Positions 45,977 through 55,925 of a stretch of 64,000 bases of DNA are shown here, piece by piece. The DNA is from Microcoleus sp. AS-A8 (GTDB lineage: Bacteria > Cyanobacteriota > Cyanobacteriia > Cyanobacteriales > Coleofasciculaceae). Each line of letters opens with the position of its first letter. Position 1 is the stretch's first letter. The notes beneath the pieces were generated by a model. The model was given only the letters and a program-made list of their open reading frames with translations, was not told the DNA's origin and made no database searches. Location of the stretch: positions 21,480 to 85,479 of the forward strand of contig JAMPKV010000025.1 in NCBI GenBank assembly GCA_039962225.1, given 5' to 3'. The position numbers and the translations under genes are program-made.

Positions 45977-47516
45977 TTCAGATTGCTGCTCGTTGCTAAT
46001 TGCAGTCCTCGTGGCATCCCACCCATTGATCGCTCTTTTCGCTCTTTGTCGTTGCTCAAAGCAGCAGTATGCTGTTCCCAGTAACTTTCCAGTTTTGTAA
46101 TTCCCATCCCTACCTAATGGTTGAGAGGGAATTCTTCCGACATTAACTCGTTAAGGGTTCTGTGCGCTATCACACCCCGCTCAGCTAACACAATCCCCCT
46201 AGCCACTCCTTGGAAATCCAGATTGTGGTTACTTTTTTGAGTATAGTTGCCGCACCCTTGCAATCTGCATTCATGAAGGTGCTATTTCCAGGATGTTCCT
46301 CTGGTGTTAACGCAAGTTGCCAGGTTGTCTAATCCTGGAACGATGGAGAGCGTCTTATTTTGATCGAGATCAACTCAAGTCAGCTTTTCCTCGATCATAA
46401 ACTCCACCTCGAATCGCGTTCTTTTGTGTGAGAAACATAGGCTAATTTTTACTAATAATCTGATTTTATAGCGAATTGAACACAGGAACAAGAGTGGGGC
46501 ACGGTTTCCCTCCCTAGAGAAGGAGAAGGGTTTTGAAACACAACCGTCAAATACACTACTCTATGAAGGAGTGAAAGAAGAGATCATTGTCCTCAAACCT
46601 TTACCCAATGAGGTATTAATCGTCTGAATTGAGAACGATTCTGCAAAGCACAGCCTTCAAGGCCGCGCAAAATTTAACGTATGCCCTCAACGGTTGACGC
46701 CAGCAAGATTTGAGAGCCAAAGCCTCTTGGAGCAGACTTTCCCTCGCAAAGCTAGGTGCTAAAATACCCGGAATGAATCCCAATTTAACTTTTCCTTCAA
46801 AATAGAAACCCAAATTTGAAAAATTGTAGGCAGGCGATGCCATTGAATCATCTCTAGAATAAATTCTGACAAAGGCAATCGAGAAATTAAAGTGAAAATC
46901 ACATACCTACAAACACAATGCATTCGCTCAAAAGGAGAAACATCTTACCAAAAATAGGATTTTACAGAGTGCGCGCTCTTTTTTAGGGTAGATGCCACAG
47001 CCAACTCGCCTCTAGCTCAGGGCATCACTGCCTTATTAATGCTAGTGCAACAATAGGGCAGTTGTTTTGAAGTCCATCAGAACACGCCCCGCCCATCTTC
47101 CTACCTGCCCAACACTAATGAATCCGGAATATATAGAAGCGAGAGAACGCAATTCGCTGAATTCATCACACACTAGAATAAAATCCCTCCACCTCGCCAA
47201 TAAATCCCTAACCAAAAAATAACTCCGTGATGAATCCAACTCGTCTATTACGCCAAAAATTGTTCATTCTCTTGCCTTCTTGAATTCAAGCCTAATCCAG
47301 CAATCTAGGGTGATGAACTTGCCACTCCTTCTGGAACTAAGGCCGTATCCATACCTAGATTTCTTGAAAGTAATACCCTGATATGAAGTATCTTGCCCGT
47401 TTCCAATTTTCAGATGATATGCCCCAAATGTTATGGCTTCTAAACCCGCTTTTGCTGTTGGATACAGCCAATGAGGCATTTAAATCTGAATTGATCACCT
47501 GCGATACTTAACGCAT
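45977..47516. other. Large 1.5-kb region without recognisable genes
   Basis: Only short frames without start context or family likeness are present. One unstarted frame at about 46480-46628 (ending LYEGVKEEIIVLKPLPNEV) has a coding look and may be a relic. No transposase, tRNA or repeat array was found. It is larger than any other gap outside 1603-3077. Confidence 0.4.
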
Positions 47517-49511
47517 ATGGAAGGATCATTTGAACTCACACTACAGATGATCGTGGCTGTTCTTGCCGGGATCAGTGCTCAGGTTATCGCGGAATACCTC
47601 AAGGTTCCCAGCATCGTCTTTCTGCTGATGTTTGGTATGCTCTTGGGGCCAGATGGCTTGGCTGTGTTGCACCCCCAGAGCCTGGGAGTCGGTCTGGAAG
47701 TAATTGTCGCGCTCTCCGTGGCGGTCATTCTTTTTGAGGGAGGACTCAACCTGGAACTGCGGGACTTAGGTAAAGTCTCCGGAAGTCTCAGGAACTTAGT
47801 CACCCTAGGCACTCTGATCACATTGCTGGGGGGTGGCATGGCGGCTCACTGGCTGGGTGAATTTCCCTGGCCTATTGCCTTTCTTTATGCGTCTTTAGTC
47901 GTTGTTACAGGTCCAACGGTGATTAGCCCTCTGCTCAAACACGTACAAGTGGATCGGCAAGTCGCAACGATTCTAGAGGGAGAAGGCGTTTTAATTGACC
48001 CGGTGGGAGCCATTCTTGCCGTTGTCGTGTTAGACACGATTTTGAATGGGGATGCGAGTCCGTCAGAAGCCATTATTGGCTTGAGCTTGCGCCTCGGTAT
48101 CGGCGCTACCATCGGCGCGACGGGGGGTTGGTTGCTGGGATTGATTCTCAAACGTGCCAGCTTTATCTCAGAAGACCTGAAAAATTTAGTCGTGCTGGCT
48201 GGCATGTGGGGTTTATTTGGCTTGGCGCAAATGATTCGCTCTGAATCCGGGCTAATGGCCACTGTGGTTTCCGGAATGGTTGTGGGCGCGTCTGCCCTCC
48301 CGGAAGAGCGGTTGTTGCGGCGGTTTAAAGGGCAATTAACGGTTCTCGGTGTCTCGGTACTCTTCATTCTGCTATCGGCTGACCTATCCATCGCCAGTGT
48401 CTTTGCGCTGGGTTGGGGTAGCTTGTTTACAGTCCTGGTACTTATGTTGGTCGTGCGTCCCATCAGTATCACCTTATGTACCTGGAACAGTGGGCTGAAC
48501 TGGCGACAGAAATTGTTTTTGTCCTGGATTGCTCCGAGAGGAATTGTCAGTGCCTCTGTGGCTTCCTTGTTTGCCATTCTCCTGACACAGCGGGGGATTA
48601 ATGGTGGTGCTTCGATTAAAGCCCTAGTCTTTCTCACGATCCTGTTGACGGTTTTTTTGCAAGGATTGACCGCACGCTGGGTCGCCCAGTGGCTGCAACT
48701 GAATCGGCACTTTGGCGCAACGGGGGCTGTGATCATTGGCTGTAATCCATTAAGCCGTCTGATTGCCCGTCTCTTTCAAGAGCGAGGAGAATCGGTGGTA
48801 CTCATCGATACCGACCCCGAAGCTTGTGAAAAAGCAGAGCGAGAGAATCTGCCGGTGATTCAAAGCAGCGGTTTGGACATAAAAGCCTTGGAAGAAGCGG
48901 GACTTGACTCGATGGGTACATTCCTCGCGATGACGAGTAATGGTGAGGTGAACTCAGTTCTGGCACAACGAGCGGCTGAGGAGTTTCAACCCCCGCGTGT
49001 CTTAGCCGTATTTCCTCGCGATCCTCAGGGTAATGCTCCAACGACCCAAGGCAAGGTGAGTCAGGCGTTTATCCCCCAAGTTCCGATCAAAGCCTGGAAT
49101 CAGTACCTGAGTGAGGGGCAAGTTAAGTTGGGCAAAACGGCATTAAAAGAACCCGGATTTGCGTTTCAGCAAGCTCACTTACAAGCCTTAATTCGGTCTG
49201 GTGAACTTTTGCCGTTATTGGTGGAACGGGAATCGAGTTTTCAAATTGTTCCAGCAACGGATAATTGGCAACCGGGCGATCAAATTATTTACTTATTACA
49301 CGACCCCAGACCCAAACTGTTGAAGCGCTTATCTGGTGCGAGTCCCTCATCTCGTCTGGCACTCGAAAAATTGCCCGAAGTTGAGGAAGTGCCCATTTCG
49401 GCTCCTGTTTCGGGAATGGCGATTGCCCCAAAGGGACAGCGAGAAGCGATCGCGGAAATTGCCAAACCTCCTCAAGAGGAAGTTTTACAGCCGCCAGCCC
49501 AAGGATTGTAG
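47517..49511 (+). CDS. Na+/H+ antiporter with C-terminal TrkA-N domain
   Basis: 664 residues. The first 390 form a CPA1-type (NhaP-like) membrane domain with 12-13 helices, including VVVTGPTVISPLLKHVQVDRQVATILEGEGVLIDPVGAI, where the Asp residues bind the cation. From about 400 a Rossmann RCK/TrkA-N domain follows (GAVIIGCNPLSRLIARLF, VVLIDTDPEACEKAE), which senses nucleotides, then a TrkA-C-like part. It exports Na+ or K+ for pH and salt balance. The ion is not determined by sequence alone. Confidence 0.9.
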   Translation: MEGSFELTLQMIVAVLAGISAQVIAEYLKVPSIVFLLMFGMLLGPDGLAVLHPQSLGVGLEVIVALSVAVILFEGGLNLELRDLGKVSGSLRNLVTLGTLITLLGGGMAAHWLGEFPWPIAFLYASLVVVTGPTVISPLLKHVQVDRQVATILEGEGVLIDPVGAILAVVVLDTILNGDASPSEAIIGLSLRLGIGATIGATGGWLLGLILKRASFISEDLKNLVVLAGMWGLFGLAQMIRSESGLMATVVSGMVVGASALPEERLLRRFKGQLTVLGVSVLFILLSADLSIASVFALGWGSLFTVLVLMLVVRPISITLCTWNSGLNWRQKLFLSWIAPRGIVSASVASLFAILLTQRGINGGASIKALVFLTILLTVFLQGLTARWVAQWLQLNRHFGATGAVIIGCNPLSRLIARLFQERGESVVLIDTDPEACEKAERENLPVIQSSGLDIKALEEAGLDSMGTFLAMTSNGEVNSVLAQRAAEEFQPPRVLAVFPRDPQGNAPTTQGKVSQAFIPQVPIKAWNQYLSEGQVKLGKTALKEPGFAFQQAHLQALIRSGELLPLLVERESSFQIVPATDNWQPGDQIIYLLHDPRPKLLKRLSGASPSSRLALEKLPEVEEVPISAPVSGMAIAPKGQREAIAEIAKPPQEEVLQPPAQGL

Positions 49512-49684
49512 GTTCCAGCGAGGCAATCCTAGTGGTGGGAGAGATGGCTCTAAATCAGAGTATTCGAGCGCACCGACAAAAAAGCCCGGTAAAATAACAC
49601 TCGGTAATGGCCTTTGAGATTTTAGATTGTGCATGGACAGTCCAAAACAGGTCATTATTGATCCGTATTCATCAAACTTAACCA

Positions 49685-50413
49685 GTGAATCCCGTACAAG
49701 TTGGCACACTCTACGGTATAAGCGTCGGAGCGGGCGATCCGGAACTGATCACTCTCAAAGGACTGCGTTTGTTGAAGCAAGCCCCTGTAGTAGCTTTTCC
49801 TGAGGGTATTCAAGGTAAGCCAGGAGTGGCTCAACAAATTGTTGCCCCGTGGCTGGGCAGTCATCAAGTGCCACTGGCCTTGGCCTTTCCGTATGTGCAG
49901 GATATGGTTACCTTGACTCAAGCGTGGCAAATTGCCGCTGAGCAGGTTTGGCACTATCTCCAGTTAGGTCAAGATGTGGCGTTTGTCTGTGAAGGAGATG
50001 TCAGTTTTTACAGCACCTTTACTTATTTAGCCCAGACGCTGCAACAGTTACATCCTGAAAGTAAGGTGCAGACGGTACCTGGAGTTTGTTCGCCCATGGC
50101 GGCGGCATCAGTTTTAGGAATACCCTTAACCGTGAGGCAAGAGCGCCTGGTTGTACTTCCGGCTCTTTATAATGTGGGGGAACTGGAAACAATTTTAGAC
50201 TGGGCAGATGTCGTGGTACTTATGAAAGTCAGTTCAGTCTACCCGGAAGTGTGGGAAGTCCTACGGCGACGTCAGCTATTGGATCATGCTTTTGTGGTGG
50301 AACGAGCAACCCTGCCAGAGCAAGTGATTTATGCGGATTTATGCGATCGCCCCACCCTGAAATTGCCCTACTTTTCCCTACTCATCGTAAAAGTGTCTCA
50401 ATCGTGTCACTGA
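49685..50413 (+). CDS. cobI: Precorrin-2 C20-methyltransferase
   Basis: 242 residues from GTG. The tetrapyrrole methylase fold is clear: GTLYGISVGAGDPELITLKGLRLL (SAM loop), VAFVCEGDVSFYSTFTYL, VPGVCSPMAAASVLGIPL. VGAGDPELIT with an N-terminal GVGPGDPE-like loop fits CobI/CbiL. It adds the C20 methyl in corrin synthesis, so with cbiB this window holds two B12 genes about 8 kb apart. No riboswitch is visible in the 170 bases upstream. Confidence 0.9.
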   Translation: MNPVQVGTLYGISVGAGDPELITLKGLRLLKQAPVVAFPEGIQGKPGVAQQIVAPWLGSHQVPLALAFPYVQDMVTLTQAWQIAAEQVWHYLQLGQDVAFVCEGDVSFYSTFTYLAQTLQQLHPESKVQTVPGVCSPMAAASVLGIPLTVRQERLVVLPALYNVGELETILDWADVVVLMKVSSVYPEVWEVLRRRQLLDHAFVVERATLPEQVIYADLCDRPTLKLPYFSLLIVKVSQSCH

Positions 50414-50593
50414 AGGTGTAGTCTTTGTTTTGTAGCAATACAACTCAAAAACACGGGACTTGATCGCGCTCTTCCAGAAACCGTGCTCGACTATCATTAA
50501 AAGTCAAACTCGCGATTCTTGGCGGATACTGCTGTCAACGGCTTGAACTAACAAACTGTCTGCAACGACCCAGCGGAGTGAACTGTAACTGCT

Positions 50594-52657
50594 ATGTCTT
50601 ACGCATCTTCTCCTAAAAGCTTCCCAAACTTCTTCAAAAACCTTCCCCATAAGTTAAGTCAACCAACGGCTATTGCTGTTATCGCTTCCGTCGGTATTCA
50701 TGCCGCGCTGGGGTTTTCCTTACCTTACTTGCCGATGTCCTCCCAGGAAAAACCCAAGCCGATACGGAATGTTCAACTGCTGGAATTAAAACCAGAAGAG
50801 TTGAGCCGCGTCCCTCCGCCGGCTCTGCCTTTAGATCCCCTATCACCCTCGCTCAATCAGCAGCTCAAGCCGTTGCCACCCTCTGGGTCTTCCACTTTAC
50901 CATCGCTGCCATCCCTATCTTCTAACACGCCGTCCCTTGGGGATTTACCGTCATTCGACCCTCTGCCCTCAGTTGGCGGGTCTTGGAAAATACCGAGGCG
51001 CTCGACTAACCTCGGTAAGGTCGCCCGTAACAGCCCTGTACAGACTGGCATCAAAAGAAACCCAGGAGAACCTCCCCTGCCATCGGAGGTGTTCACTAGC
51101 CAATCGGGAAAATCTTCGGCCAATCCTCAGTTTAAGATTGCTACGGGTTCTAAGATAACCAATAGCTCCAAACTGCGTCCGGATGTCGGTGGCTTGACCA
51201 CAGGGCTGCTCCCCGCCAATGACAATCTGCCACTATTAGAAAGGTTTAATTCCAACCAAACCTCTCGACCGTTACCACCACCACCGCCAGCAGGAGCGAT
51301 CGCCGTAAATCCTGGCTTTACAGGGACACAGTTTCAAAATCAATTTGGGCAATCTACGTCTATACAAGCTCCTGGGCAGACTATTCAGACGATCGCGCCG
51401 ATTTCAGGTCAGAGCAATTCCGCAAGCAACAGCAGCGATCCAAATCAACAGGCTTTGCGCGAAAATGTCAACAATTGGTCGGCTCGAAATCAGGTCACTA
51501 ACCCCCCGCAAACACTAAAGCTCTCTCGTAACTATCCCCAAACCTCTCAATCCGCTGGACATCCCAATGGTGGAGCCGTGATGGTGGGAGTCAAGGTTGA
51601 TGAAAATGGCAAAATCATCTCCGATAGCCTTCAGGTCATGGGGAGTTCTTTCCCGAATGACACTTTTGATCAGGAAGCCATCTCCAGTGTTCAGGGCCAT
51701 CAATTTCCCGGCACCGGCAAGCCTGAAGCTTACTATGTTCAGGTTCAGTTTAAACACGACAGCCCAGTTCCTGGGAGTGTAACAGGCTCACCAAGCTCAA
51801 CGGATGGGAAAAATTCAACCCAGCGCCAAAACTTACCGCAGCGATTCACCCCAACAGAGCAATTAACTCCTCCTGAACAGAAAAACTCACCGGAGTGGTC
51901 TACTCCAATTGAGCGAAGAATTCCCTCGCTGCGCCCAAATTCTTCGGAGCAGCCCAATCCAACAGAAGGGAAAAACCCAACTGAGCGACCAAATTCCTCT
52001 GAACGTTCCACCCCGGCTGAACAGTTAACTCCTCCCAAGCGAGATAACTCGTCTGAACGTTCCACCCCGGCTGAACAGTTAACTCCTCCCAAGCGAGATA
52101 ACTCGTCTGAACGTTCCACCCCGGCTGAACAGTTAACTCCTCCCAAGCGGGAAAACGCGTCTGAACGTTCCACCCCGGCTGAACAGTTAACTCCTCCCAA
52201 GCGGGAAAACGCGTCTGAACGTTCCACCCCGGCTGAGCAGTTAACTCCTCCCAAGCGGGAAAACGCGTCTGAACGTTCCACCCCGGCTGAGGGAATCGCT
52301 CCTCCCAAACGGGAAAACGCGTCTGAACGTTCCACCCCGACTGAGCAGTTAACCCCTCCCAAGCGGGAAAACGCGTCTGAACGCTCCACCCCGACTGAGC
52401 GAAAAACTCCTCCCAAACGGGAGAACGCGTCTGAACGTTCCACCCCGACTGAGCGAATCACTCCTCCCAAACGGGAAAACGCGTCTGAACGTTCCACCCC
52501 GATTGAGCGAAAAACTCCAGTAGAACGGCAAAATTCACCGGAGCCGCGCAGCTCATCGGAATCACAAAATTCCGCAAAGCCTCAAAAATTACCACAACCG
52601 GAAAGTTCCGAAAAGCCTCAACGATTGCCGCAGCCGCCCAATTCAGTCAAGCCTTAA
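50594..52657 (+). CDS. TonB-like energy transducer with repeat-rich C-terminal tail
   Basis: 687 residues. One N-terminal membrane helix (about 22-43, TAIAVIASVGIHAALGFSL), a Pro/Ser-rich periplasmic linker (50-290), and a TonB C-terminal domain (about 295-392: GGAVMVGVKVDENGKII, DQEAISSVQGHQFPGTG, YYVQVQFKH). TonB proteins normally end there. Here a 295-residue tail follows, holding ten 18-residue repeats (467-646) of the form NASERSTPAEQLTPPKRE. TonB couples the inner-membrane proton force to outer-membrane receptors. No ExbB/ExbD is next to it. Confidence 0.88.
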   Translation: MSYASSPKSFPNFFKNLPHKLSQPTAIAVIASVGIHAALGFSLPYLPMSSQEKPKPIRNVQLLELKPEELSRVPPPALPLDPLSPSLNQQLKPLPPSGSSTLPSLPSLSSNTPSLGDLPSFDPLPSVGGSWKIPRRSTNLGKVARNSPVQTGIKRNPGEPPLPSEVFTSQSGKSSANPQFKIATGSKITNSSKLRPDVGGLTTGLLPANDNLPLLERFNSNQTSRPLPPPPPAGAIAVNPGFTGTQFQNQFGQSTSIQAPGQTIQTIAPISGQSNSASNSSDPNQQALRENVNNWSARNQVTNPPQTLKLSRNYPQTSQSAGHPNGGAVMVGVKVDENGKIISDSLQVMGSSFPNDTFDQEAISSVQGHQFPGTGKPEAYYVQVQFKHDSPVPGSVTGSPSSTDGKNSTQRQNLPQRFTPTEQLTPPEQKNSPEWSTPIERRIPSLRPNSSEQPNPTEGKNPTERPNSSERSTPAEQLTPPKRDNSSERSTPAEQLTPPKRDNSSERSTPAEQLTPPKRENASERSTPAEQLTPPKRENASERSTPAEQLTPPKRENASERSTPAEGIAPPKRENASERSTPTEQLTPPKRENASERSTPTERKTPPKRENASERSTPTERITPPKRENASERSTPIERKTPVERQNSPEPRSSSESQNSAKPQKLPQPESSEKPQRLPQPPNSVKP
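51992..52531 (+). repeat. Ten tandem copies of a 54-bp coding repeat
   Basis: Ten in-frame 54-bp units encode the 18-residue repeat of the TonB-like protein. Units 1-5 are nearly identical at DNA level; units 6-10 drift (AEGIAPPK, TERKTPPK, TERITPPK). Degenerate older units extend upstream to about 51850. The near identity points to recent slippage or recombination. Confidence 0.95.
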
Positions 52658-52801
52658 AACAGCTAGCTGAATCATGATGCTTTGGAGTTTGGCTGGCTTC
52701 GTTTATGCCTCAATCGCCTTCTTTGACTCATCAACTGGCAGCTTCGGCTGAATGTTTGTTTGAGCTAATCGATCACTTATTCTCGGTGTGGGTGCTGGAT
52801 T

Positions 52802-52854
52802 ATCCCTCTCCTTTGTGGGGAGGGATCAAGAAAGATTCCCTCAGATTAGAGGGA
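52802..52854. repeat. Tandem GAGGGA hairpins after the TonB-like gene
   Basis: ATCCCTCTCC/GGGGAGGGAT (52802-52811 and 52817-52826) is followed by TCCCTC/GAGGGA (52837-52842 and 52849-52854). Both stems share the GAGGGA core, like REP-type palindromes. They may also terminate transcription. No gene lies in 52658-52940. Confidence 0.5.
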
Positions 52855-52940
52855 TTAAGTGGGAACTTATACGAGGAGGTAAATTCGCCTTTTGCCAGAA
52901 CTCTAATGATTCGGTTTCCCTAAATACCTCCTACCAAGCC

Positions 52941-53351
52941 TCAATTAAAAGATGGGTTTTTGGGTTGAATGTCTAACTCTTTATAGCCAGTACTTTCATC
53001 CACTGTTCTGAGAAAGACTAAATCTTCGCTAGTGCCGATGACGATTTCAGCCGTTGTATAGATGATGCAACCCTCTAGCAAATGTCCACCGAGGGTTTTA
53101 CCATGTCTATCTGATAGAGAAATATGTATATGAAGTCCGTGGGTGGAAAGGGTGCCGACTAAGGACACAATCTCGAATTGTTGCTTGAAAACTTGAGAGT
53201 AATTCTGGCTGGCAAAACGAAGGGTTGCCTGTTTCAGGCTGCCAACAGCGGTGAGGATAAAACCAGCTTGAATATTATTCTGTTGGACGAACTGTCCGAG
53301 GCTTTGTCTTAAATCTTCATCAGGTTTTAAGCGAATCGCGAAAATATTCAT
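52941..53351 (-). CDS. PPC/DUF296 domain protein
   Basis: 136 residues, one PPC (plant and prokaryote conserved, DUF296) domain: FAIRLKPDEDLRQSLGQFVQ, AGFILTAVGSLKQATLRFA and the HIHISLSDRHGKTLGGHLLEG metal-binding histidine block. In plants the domain joins AT-hook proteins; bacterial single-domain members form trimers of unknown role. Not part of an operon. Confidence 0.88.
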   Translation of the reverse strand: MNIFAIRLKPDEDLRQSLGQFVQQNNIQAGFILTAVGSLKQATLRFASQNYSQVFKQQFEIVSLVGTLSTHGLHIHISLSDRHGKTLGGHLLEGCIIYTTAEIVIGTSEDLVFLRTVDESTGYKELDIQPKNPSFN

Positions 53352-53394
53352 TTTTGGATTTGGAACCGCAGATAAACACTAAGACAAAAATCAT

Positions 53395-53426
53395 AAAACC
53401 CCCTGGATCTATTTAATTCCAGGGGG
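53395..53426 (-). terminator. Terminator after the DUF4090 gene
   Basis: Perfect 9-bp arms CCCCCTGGA (53399-53407) and TCCAGGGGG (53418-53426); minus-strand T residues follow. It lies 21 bases after the stop. Confidence 0.8.
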
Positions 53427-53446
53427 AAATTCATAATTAATTTTTG

Positions 53447-53752
53447 TTATTTACCGCTGTAGTAGAAAGCAATTTCTTTGTCTTTTAATGGGGCAAATTG
53501 GGCCTTGCTCAGCATCTGATTGAGTTCCTCTTGAGGAATGTGTTTCGCTCCAATTCGCACAATTCTAGAACGCATCGTATTCGATACGCCACTGCGCTGC
53601 CGTCCAGCTTCCAAACCCATGACTTTGTGATAGAGTTCTAGTTTTTCTGCTGGAATCGGGGAACCGTCGAAATCAATTCCTTTGGCGATCGCTTCATCAA
53701 TCGCATCCGCACCTAAGGTTGAGGGCGTCGGTATATTTGTTTCGGTAGACAT
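53447..53752 (-). CDS. DUF4090 family small protein
   Basis: 101 residues. GADAIDEAIAKGIDFDGSPIPAEKLELYHKVM and RQRSGVSNTMRSRIVRIGAKHIPQEELNQML are the recognisable conserved blocks of a small cyanobacterial family that I identify as DUF4090 from memory. Soluble, no known role. Monocistronic with its own terminator. Confidence 0.7.
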   Translation of the reverse strand: MSTETNIPTPSTLGADAIDEAIAKGIDFDGSPIPAEKLELYHKVMGLEAGRQRSGVSNTMRSRIVRIGAKHIPQEELNQMLSKAQFAPLKDKEIAFYYSGK

Positions 53753-53927
53753 TGCGGCCTGGGATCATGATGTACAAGAGTATTTTAGGAGGAAAACGTC
53801 CAAGATTCTAATTAGGCTGCCTTAAGCTCCTCCAAAAGATAGATTTACAGCGTTAATCCTGTGGCTTTATCTCGTAAGGATTCTGCTAAGTATGTATACT
53901 TTAGATGTAAAAAACCTTAAACCCACA

Positions 53928-54305
53928 ATGACACACGTCCTACTCGTCGATGATGAAGAGGCATTGCGGGCTAGTCTCAGCTACGCGTTAATTAAAGAAG
54001 GTTATCAGGTAGCAACAGCGGCAGATGGGCAAAGTGCCCTCAAATTGTTTCACAAACAAGTACCGGATGTGATCATTTTAGATTTGATGCTACCGGGAAT
54101 CGATGGCATGGAACTGTGCTGGCGCATCCGTGCCTTCTCGAAAGTGCCAATCTTAATGCTAACCGCTAAAGACCAGCCCATTGACAAAGTTTGGGGATTA
54201 GAAGCGGGTGCAGATGACTATATCACCAAACCCTTTAACACTCGTGAACTTCTGGCACGAATCAAAGCGGTCTTACGGAGTCGTGCCGCCGGTCAAAACC
54301 CTTAA
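53928..54305 (+). CDS. Single-domain response regulator (OmpR-like receiver without DNA-binding domain)
   Basis: 125 residues from the ATG at 53928 (an upstream ATG at 53892 has a poor context and adds 12). The receiver residues are intact: VDDEEALR, VIILDLMLPGIDGMEL, MLTAKD and YITKPFNTREL. The frame ends AVLRSRAAGQNP, exactly where the linker to a winged helix begins in OmpR proteins. The bases after the stop show no winged-helix remnant. It precedes the kinase at 54428 by 122 bases and is probably its partner. Confidence 0.9.
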   Translation: MTHVLLVDDEEALRASLSYALIKEGYQVATAADGQSALKLFHKQVPDVIILDLMLPGIDGMELCWRIRAFSKVPILMLTAKDQPIDKVWGLEAGADDYITKPFNTRELLARIKAVLRSRAAGQNP

Positions 54306-54427
54306 ATAAATAGCCGGAGATAAGTGGAGAACTGGCAGAGGAGGTGAGTTGTTTGCCTACCTCACAAAACCATCTAAAACATTTTAGAAATCATTTCTCC
54401 CTCTCCCCTGATTAGGAACAAACTCTA

Positions 54428-55858
54428 ATGGATTGGTCACCCGTTCACATCCGGTGGAATTCAATCTACCGAAAATTGTTAGTCACCTATGTGGCGCTCA
54501 CCGCACTAGGAACATCTATTCTAGCCACCTATATTTTGTGGTCTTTCTACGGCTATTTTATGAGGTCGAGGCAGGCTGATTTAGATGCCTGGAGTACGGC
54601 GCTCAGCGAGAGCGTTGCGGATGCACTGGAGGAAAACGATCTTGATCGAGCCAAACTGACGGTTCAGCGCTATGGTGCACGGGAATCTGTTACACTGCGA
54701 ATCTTTGGGCCTGATGGTCGCTTGCTTTCCACGTCTGCCCCAGATATAGATCGGCATGTCAAGGACTGGTATAGTGTTCCGGGCGTGAAGGAAGCGCTTC
54801 AAAATAAATCGGCGCAAGGCGTAGCAAAAGGTATTTTATCCAATGATGACCGATTGTACGCTGCCAAACCGATCGTCCGTAAGGGTCAAATGCTCGGTGT
54901 TTTGCGGATATCAATCACCTTAGACCAGTTCCAGCGTCAGTTTCGCAGCGTAATTTTTACCATTCTGGGAACGCTACTGTTCACGGTTTTGCTCTGTGCA
55001 CTGATTAGTGAACGGTTTGCGCGCAACATGGCAAGACCAATCAAGGCCATGTCTAATTTTGCGCTCCAGATCGGCCAGGGTCATCTTGATGGAAAGTTGA
55101 ACATCCACCAAAATGATGAAATTGGTCAACTTGCTACGGAGTTGAACCGAATGAGCCAGCGTTTGGCATCACTTGATAAAGAGCGGCGAAGCTTCCTGGC
55201 TAACGTGTCTCACGAACTGCGTACTCCTGTAAGTAACGTTTTGGTGACTGTGGAGGCACTAGCAAGCGGAGCAATTGAGGAACCCGAACTCCGCGATCGC
55301 TTCCTCCAGACCGCTCAGGACGAGATCTGTCGCCTATCACGGCTCATTCAAGACCTGCTGGATCTAGGACGGCTGGAAGCGGGTGTTACCCTCCTCGAAG
55401 AACAGCCCCTCCGCCTGCAAGACCTCATTGATCGCGCCGTCAGAGCAGTGGAGTTGCGAATGCGTGCCCAAAGTGTGGGCGTCCACGTCGATATTCCTAG
55501 CGTTCAGATTCATGGCGATCCAGAACGGCTCCTGCAAGCGTTTCTGAACATCTTGGACAACGCCATTAAACATTCGATCTCGAATTCTACAGTTTTTATT
55601 GTTGGGAAAATAGATAGTGGTCAGATTGGCGTGCAAATCCGAGATCAAGGGCAGGGGATTAGCCAGAGCGATCTGCCCCATATTTTTGAACAGTTTTACA
55701 CCGTGGATCGTTCGCGCCAAGGCAGCGGAACAGGATTGGGTTTAGCGATCGCACGGCGCATTGTGGAAGCCCATAAGGGAGCGATCGTTGCTAGCAGCAA
55801 AGGTGAAGGGAAGGGGGCTATGTTTACCATTTACCTACCCATCGATAAACTCTCTTAA
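54428..55858 (+). CDS. HAMP-containing sensor histidine kinase
   Basis: 476 residues. Two membrane helices (about 17-40 and 180-205) bracket a periplasmic sensor of about 135 residues; a HAMP follows (205-258), then HisKA with FLANVSHELRTPVSNVL, the N-box QAFLNILDNAIKHS and G boxes DQGQGISQSDLPHIFEQF and GTGLGLAIARRIVEAH. All catalytic motifs are intact. The signal is unknown. It follows the lone receiver gene and would phosphorylate it. Confidence 0.92.
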   Translation: MDWSPVHIRWNSIYRKLLVTYVALTALGTSILATYILWSFYGYFMRSRQADLDAWSTALSESVADALEENDLDRAKLTVQRYGARESVTLRIFGPDGRLLSTSAPDIDRHVKDWYSVPGVKEALQNKSAQGVAKGILSNDDRLYAAKPIVRKGQMLGVLRISITLDQFQRQFRSVIFTILGTLLFTVLLCALISERFARNMARPIKAMSNFALQIGQGHLDGKLNIHQNDEIGQLATELNRMSQRLASLDKERRSFLANVSHELRTPVSNVLVTVEALASGAIEEPELRDRFLQTAQDEICRLSRLIQDLLDLGRLEAGVTLLEEQPLRLQDLIDRAVRAVELRMRAQSVGVHVDIPSVQIHGDPERLLQAFLNILDNAIKHSISNSTVFIVGKIDSGQIGVQIRDQGQGISQSDLPHIFEQFYTVDRSRQGSGTGLGLAIARRIVEAHKGAIVASSKGEGKGAMFTIYLPIDKLS

Positions 55859-55925
55859 AAAGTATGAAATAAGCCAGATAAAGGATAAAAAAACCTCCTA
55901 ATATTTTATCCTTCATAACATTGGT

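Noticed and set aside
46616..47479. Three minus-strand frames of 65-75 codons in the 1.5-kb gap
   Set aside because: No start context, no conserved motif, unnatural composition. The gap is reported as without recognisable genes.
47885..48736. 283-codon minus-strand frame inside the antiporter gene
   Set aside because: The plus-strand product is a clear NhaP-type antiporter with TrkA-N domain. The antisense product has no recognisable family and biased composition.
49512..49684. Cobalamin riboswitch upstream of cobI
   Set aside because: I found no B12-box-like string (GCCACTG) and the spacer is short.
51745..52497. 250-codon open frame on the minus strand across the TonB tail repeats
   Set aside because: It exists only because the 54-bp repeat happens to lack stops in that frame. 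The plus-strand frame joins a membrane helix and TonB domain, so it is the gene.
51992..52531. Tandem array considered as CRISPR
   Set aside because: The units are directly adjacent with no unique spacers, are 54 bp, and keep the coding frame.
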